Positions 62,544-64,000 of a stretch of 64,000 nt of DNA are shown piece after piece. Position numbers and translations under genes: made by a program. Source of the stretch: Aequorivita lipolytica (GTDB lineage: Bacteria; Bacteroidota; Bacteroidia; Flavobacteriales; Flavobacteriaceae); NCBI RefSeq assembly GCF_007997135.1, contig NZ_VORU01000003.1:271777-335776 (forward strand), read 5' to 3'. The notes under the pieces are model-generated. The model made no database searches. It had not been told where the DNA came from and saw only the letters and a list, made by a program, of their open reading frames with translations. Position 1 is the first letter of the stretch, and every line of letters begins with the position of its first letter.

Positions 62544-62573
62544 CAAATATAAAATATTTTGGAAAATATCCAA
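62544..62573 (-). promoter_or_regulatory. Promoter of the repressor gene, near-leaderless
   Basis: On the minus strand TTG (62573-62571), a 19-nt spacer, TATATTTG (62551-62544), then ATG at 62540. Transcription would start at or next to the start codon. Operator site 1 covers its spacer and -33 region, giving autorepression. Confidence 0.6.
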
Positions 62574-62635
62574 ATTATTTTTGGATTATATCCAACTATT
62601 TTGGATTATTTCCTTAATTTTGGCAATACTCCAAA
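62558..62635. promoter_or_regulatory. Array of four 17-bp operators (TTTGGA-N5-TCCAAA)
   Basis: Site 1 TTTGGAAAATATCCAAA at 62558-62574 (perfect inverted half-sites); site 2 TTTGGATTATATCCAAC at 62580-62596; site 3 TTTGGATTATTTCCTTA at 62600-62616 (right half decayed); site 4 TTTGGCAATACTCCAAA at 62619-62635. Starts are 22, 20 and 19 bp apart, roughly two helical turns, so bound dimers could face one side of the DNA. A TAATTTTG box (62615-62622) on the plus strand lies between sites 3 and 4. The sites are presumably bound by the adjacent S24 repressor (inference). Confidence 0.75.
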
Positions 62636-62642
62636 CTCTCCT

Positions 62643-62998
62643 ATGGAAGATGGCTTATATTTCGCCACAATAGAACCAGATTTCAATGTTCTGCCTTTAA
62701 ATGCAGAACACTTCAAAAAAAGATATGCAGACCAAAAATGGATTATATACGCTATGAAAAGAAAATATGGCATTTATTATGATTTGGAAAATGTACAGAC
62801 CATCCAATTAGAAATTGCGCCATCCGCTAATAAACAATCTGAAGCGCTCACGTATTTTACGGTAGAAGAGATTCAGTTTCAAAAACTCTGGGGCAATTAC
62901 TTTAAGAACAGTAATATAGTCTCTAGAAAAAACATAAAATTGCACATAAAAATGTTCCAAAAAGGTATTGGAAATATTTAACCGAAAAAAACTTTTGA
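62643..62998 (+). pseudogene. C-terminal fragment of a TIGR03915/DUF4130 DNA-repair-type protein, with a late frameshift
   Basis: From ATG 62643 the frame reads MEDGLYFATIEPDFNVLPLN, AEHFKKRYADQKWIIYAMKR, KYGIYYDLENV, and FQKLWGNYFKNSNIVSRKNI, matching the second half of TIGR03915 proteins (partners of a radical SAM protein in putative DNA repair). The N-terminal half is absent, replaced by the operator array. After HIKMFQK the frame runs into GIGNI and stops at 62981; a -1 shift in the A5 run at 62959-62963 instead gives RYWKYLTEKNF and a stop at 62998, the family's own ending. So it is either a decayed gene, a sequencing error, or slippage. No radical SAM partner is nearby. Confidence 0.7.
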
Positions 62999-63012
62999 AT
63001 TAGATTTTTAAT

Positions 63013-63020
63013 TACTTTTG
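63013..63020 (+). promoter_or_regulatory. -7 box upstream of the third small lipoprotein
   Basis: TACTTTTG, 31 nt before the ATG at 63051. The nearest TTG (62995) is 15 nt upstream, slightly too close. Confidence 0.4.
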
Positions 63021-63050
63021 CGCACTATTAATCACTAATCTATTTCAACA

Positions 63051-63290
63051 ATGAAAAAATTATTTTTATCACTTGCCGCTCTTGCATTAGTTGCTTCTAT
63101 TTACTCTTGCAGAGAAACTACAGAAGTTAAAATTGACGACACTGCAGAAACTTCAACCAACGATATGGAAGAAGCTATGGACAACACAGGAGATGCTATC
63201 GAAGATGCTGCTGAGGATACTGGCGATGCTATTGAGAACGCTGCTGAAAACACTGAAGAAGCTGTAGAAGACGCTACTGACGGTCAATAA
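63051..63290 (+). CDS. small acidic lipoprotein, paralogue 3
   Basis: 79 residues. MKKLFLSLAALALVASIYSC gives lipidated Cys20, then RETTEVKIDDTAETSTNDME. The tail is a degenerate 11-residue-like repeat of acidic helix turns: DNTGDAIEDAAEDTGDAIEN, AAENTEEAVEDATDGQ. The strongly acidic, Ala-rich helix differs from paralogues 1 and 2, but the SCR-x-x-T-E start is shared. It probably forms an amphipathic or coiled helix at the envelope. A terminator follows. Confidence 0.78.
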   Translation: MKKLFLSLAALALVASIYSCRETTEVKIDDTAETSTNDMEEAMDNTGDAIEDAAEDTGDAIENAAENTEEAVEDATDGQ

Positions 63291-63313
63291 GCACTTTTTT
63301 TGCTAAAAAACAG

Positions 63314-63351
63314 AAAGCCTTTTCATTTTTGAAAGGGCTTTTTTTATTCCT
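63314..63351 (+). terminator. Intrinsic terminator after the third small lipoprotein
   Basis: AAAGCCTTTTCA pairs with TGAAAGGGCTTT (one G-T wobble) with a TTTT loop, then a run of T residues. Confidence 0.85.
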
Positions 63352-63383
63352 TTTTTCTAAATTTGAACAGAAAGCTAGCATTT

Positions 63384-63815
63384 ATGAAATTCTTAATAAA
63401 TAGGTTTCAAGAAACGTCACTGAAAAAACTGTTGGTATATATATTAGTTTATGCCATTGCAGGAACTGTAATGAATGAGTTTGGAAAGTACGCTGAAATC
63501 GCTAGGTTCGAAAACTGGTGGCAAATAATAACGTGCTACGTGCTCTATATGGTTCCTATCTCCATTTTAATAAGCAAACATTCCTTCTTCAATCAATATT
63601 GTTATGGTCTTTTAGCGATGGGCTTGCTTGAATTCAGTGGTTATACCTTGCAAACATCCTACGTATATCCCGATAATATTATTTTACAATGGTTTGGCCC
63701 GTATAACTTAGCTCTGGGAATGACGTTGTTTTTCGCTCTTTATTTTCCTTTGGGAAATATTTTGGTAGATTATATATTTCAAAATATTTTTAAAGAAAAA
63801 AAGCTCCTTCAATAA
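63384..63815 (+). CDS. small integral membrane protein
   Basis: 143 residues from ATG 63384; a TTG at 63363 would add seven. Four hydrophobic segments: LLVYILVYAIAGTVMN, WWQIITCYVLYMVPISILIS, CYGLLAMGLLEFSGYTLQ and LALGMTLFFALYFPLGNILV. The C-terminus is basic (IFKEKKLLQ). No family recognised. A stem overlapping its stop (AAAGCTCCTTC / GAAGAAGCTTT) may terminate it. Confidence 0.8.
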   Translation: MKFLINRFQETSLKKLLVYILVYAIAGTVMNEFGKYAEIARFENWWQIITCYVLYMVPISILISKHSFFNQYCYGLLAMGLLEFSGYTLQTSYVYPDNIILQWFGPYNLALGMTLFFALYFPLGNILVDYIFQNIFKEKKLLQ

Positions 63816-63838
63816 AGAAGAAGCTTTTCGTACTGATG

Positions 63839-63870
63839 GCGGGTCCCGATAGCTATCGGGATGAACCCGC
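63839..63870. repeat. Nested palindrome of the CCCGATAGCTATCGGG type
   Basis: GCGGGT - CCCGATAGCTATCGGG - ATGA - ACCCGC. The inner 16 bp is a perfect palindrome, a common dispersed repeat of Flavobacteriia. It also encodes the last residues and the stop codon of the minus-strand gene entering the window's right edge. Confidence 0.85.
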
Positions 63871-63999
63871 AGTGTATTTTTCTATAAGCCCAGCTGCCAT
63901 TTCAGGATATTTTTTCAGATTCTCAATATACTTTCTGCTTTTCATCATTTTGATGTGAATTTCTATCTTTCTAGCTTGTTGATAGCCCAAGTTGGCAAT
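63853..63999 (-). CDS. C-terminus of an unidentified protein, cut by the window edge
   Basis: The minus frame from the right edge reads IANLGYQQARKIEIHIKMMK, SRKYIENLKKYPEMAAGLIE, KYTAGSSR and stops at TAG (63855-63853). The last residues (about TAGSSR) come from the palindromic repeat, so the repeat has probably replaced the original C-terminal end. The rest looks like a genuine basic, helical tail, but too little is present to name it. Confidence 0.5.
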   Translation of the reverse strand: MANLGYQQARKIEIHIKMMKSRKYIENLKKYPEMAAGLIEKYTAGSSR

Positions 64000-64000
64000 A

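Noticed and set aside
62541..62573. Longer start of the S24 repressor at 62573
   Set aside because: It would place operator site 1 and the promoter inside the coding region and add eleven residues with no family support.
1..64000. tRNA, rRNA, transposase, toxin-antitoxin, restriction-modification or phage genes
   Set aside because: None was seen on reading the plausible genes and the intergenic stretches; a covariance-model and domain search would be needed to exclude short RNAs.

Overview
The window reads as a chromosomal segment of a Bacteroidota bacterium of the family Flavobacteriaceae. The evidence is low GC, no Shine-Dalgarno-like leaders, several TAnnTTTG -7 promoter boxes, three proteins with type IX secretion (T9SS) C-terminal sorting domains, a TPR/histidine kinase/receiver/AraC hybrid sensor, a DUF5686 carboxypeptidase-regulatory-like protein, a flavobacterial putative porin and a lysyl-tRNA synthetase with a C-terminal extension. 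An Aequorivita-like marine genus is a guess. No rRNA, tRNA, prophage, classical insertion sequence or CRISPR array was seen.

Layout. 1-6.9 kb: truncated Glu/Leu/Phe/Val dehydrogenase, anmK (cell-wall sugar recycling), acyl-CoA dehydrogenase, putative porin, rnhB. 7-15 kb: a large lipoprotein, a hybrid sensor, an OmpA-family protein and a TapB/DUF3108-like gene broken by an in-frame TAA. 15-21 kb: minus-strand group of two envelope proteins plus lipB, divergent from a T9SS metalloprotease. 21-31 kb: lipoproteins, a 52-residue YqaE/Pmp3 protein too short for most ORF callers, lysS, a diheme lipoprotein, small secreted proteins, hemL, a LysM glucosaminidase and a D-cysteine desulfhydrase-like enzyme. 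31-37 kb: one surface-protein operon of three tandem paralogues followed by a 1057-residue T9SS protein. 37-48 kb: a structured leader ahead of a DUF4177-like gene, a DUF5686 protein, a four-helix-bundle gene inside AT-rich repeats, pdhB, etfB/etfA, a bifunctional nuclease and a NupC transporter. 47-55 kb: thyA (with a palindromic insertion), folA, fabD, and an ergothioneine-type set (egtB, egtD, and a convergent PLP lyase candidate). 55-64 kb: cupin, amidohydrolase, galE and a DegT aminotransferase (one minus-strand group), divergent waaA, three related small lipoproteins, a LexA/S24-type repressor with a four-site operator array, a broken DUF4130 fragment and a small membrane protein.

Several genes work together: egtD/egtB and probably the PLP enzyme in ergothioneine formation; thyA and folA in the folate/dTMP cycle; etfB/etfA with acyl-CoA dehydrogenase in fatty-acid or amino-acid oxidation; galE, the sugar aminotransferase and waaA in surface glycan and lipid A-core synthesis.

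Most worth following up: (1) a family of AT-rich intergenic repeats whose arms also flank the four-helix-bundle (23S intervening-sequence protein family) gene at 40.3 kb, suggesting a small mobile-like element with gene-less derivatives; (2) four phased 17-bp operators between the self-cleaving-type repressor and a decayed DNA-repair gene; (3) a three-hairpin leader at 37.2 kb; and (4) small lesions or insertions in coding genes: a nonsense codon at 14.56 kb, a frameshift at 62.96 kb and an in-frame palindrome in thyA. All calls come from reading the sequence; no database search was run.
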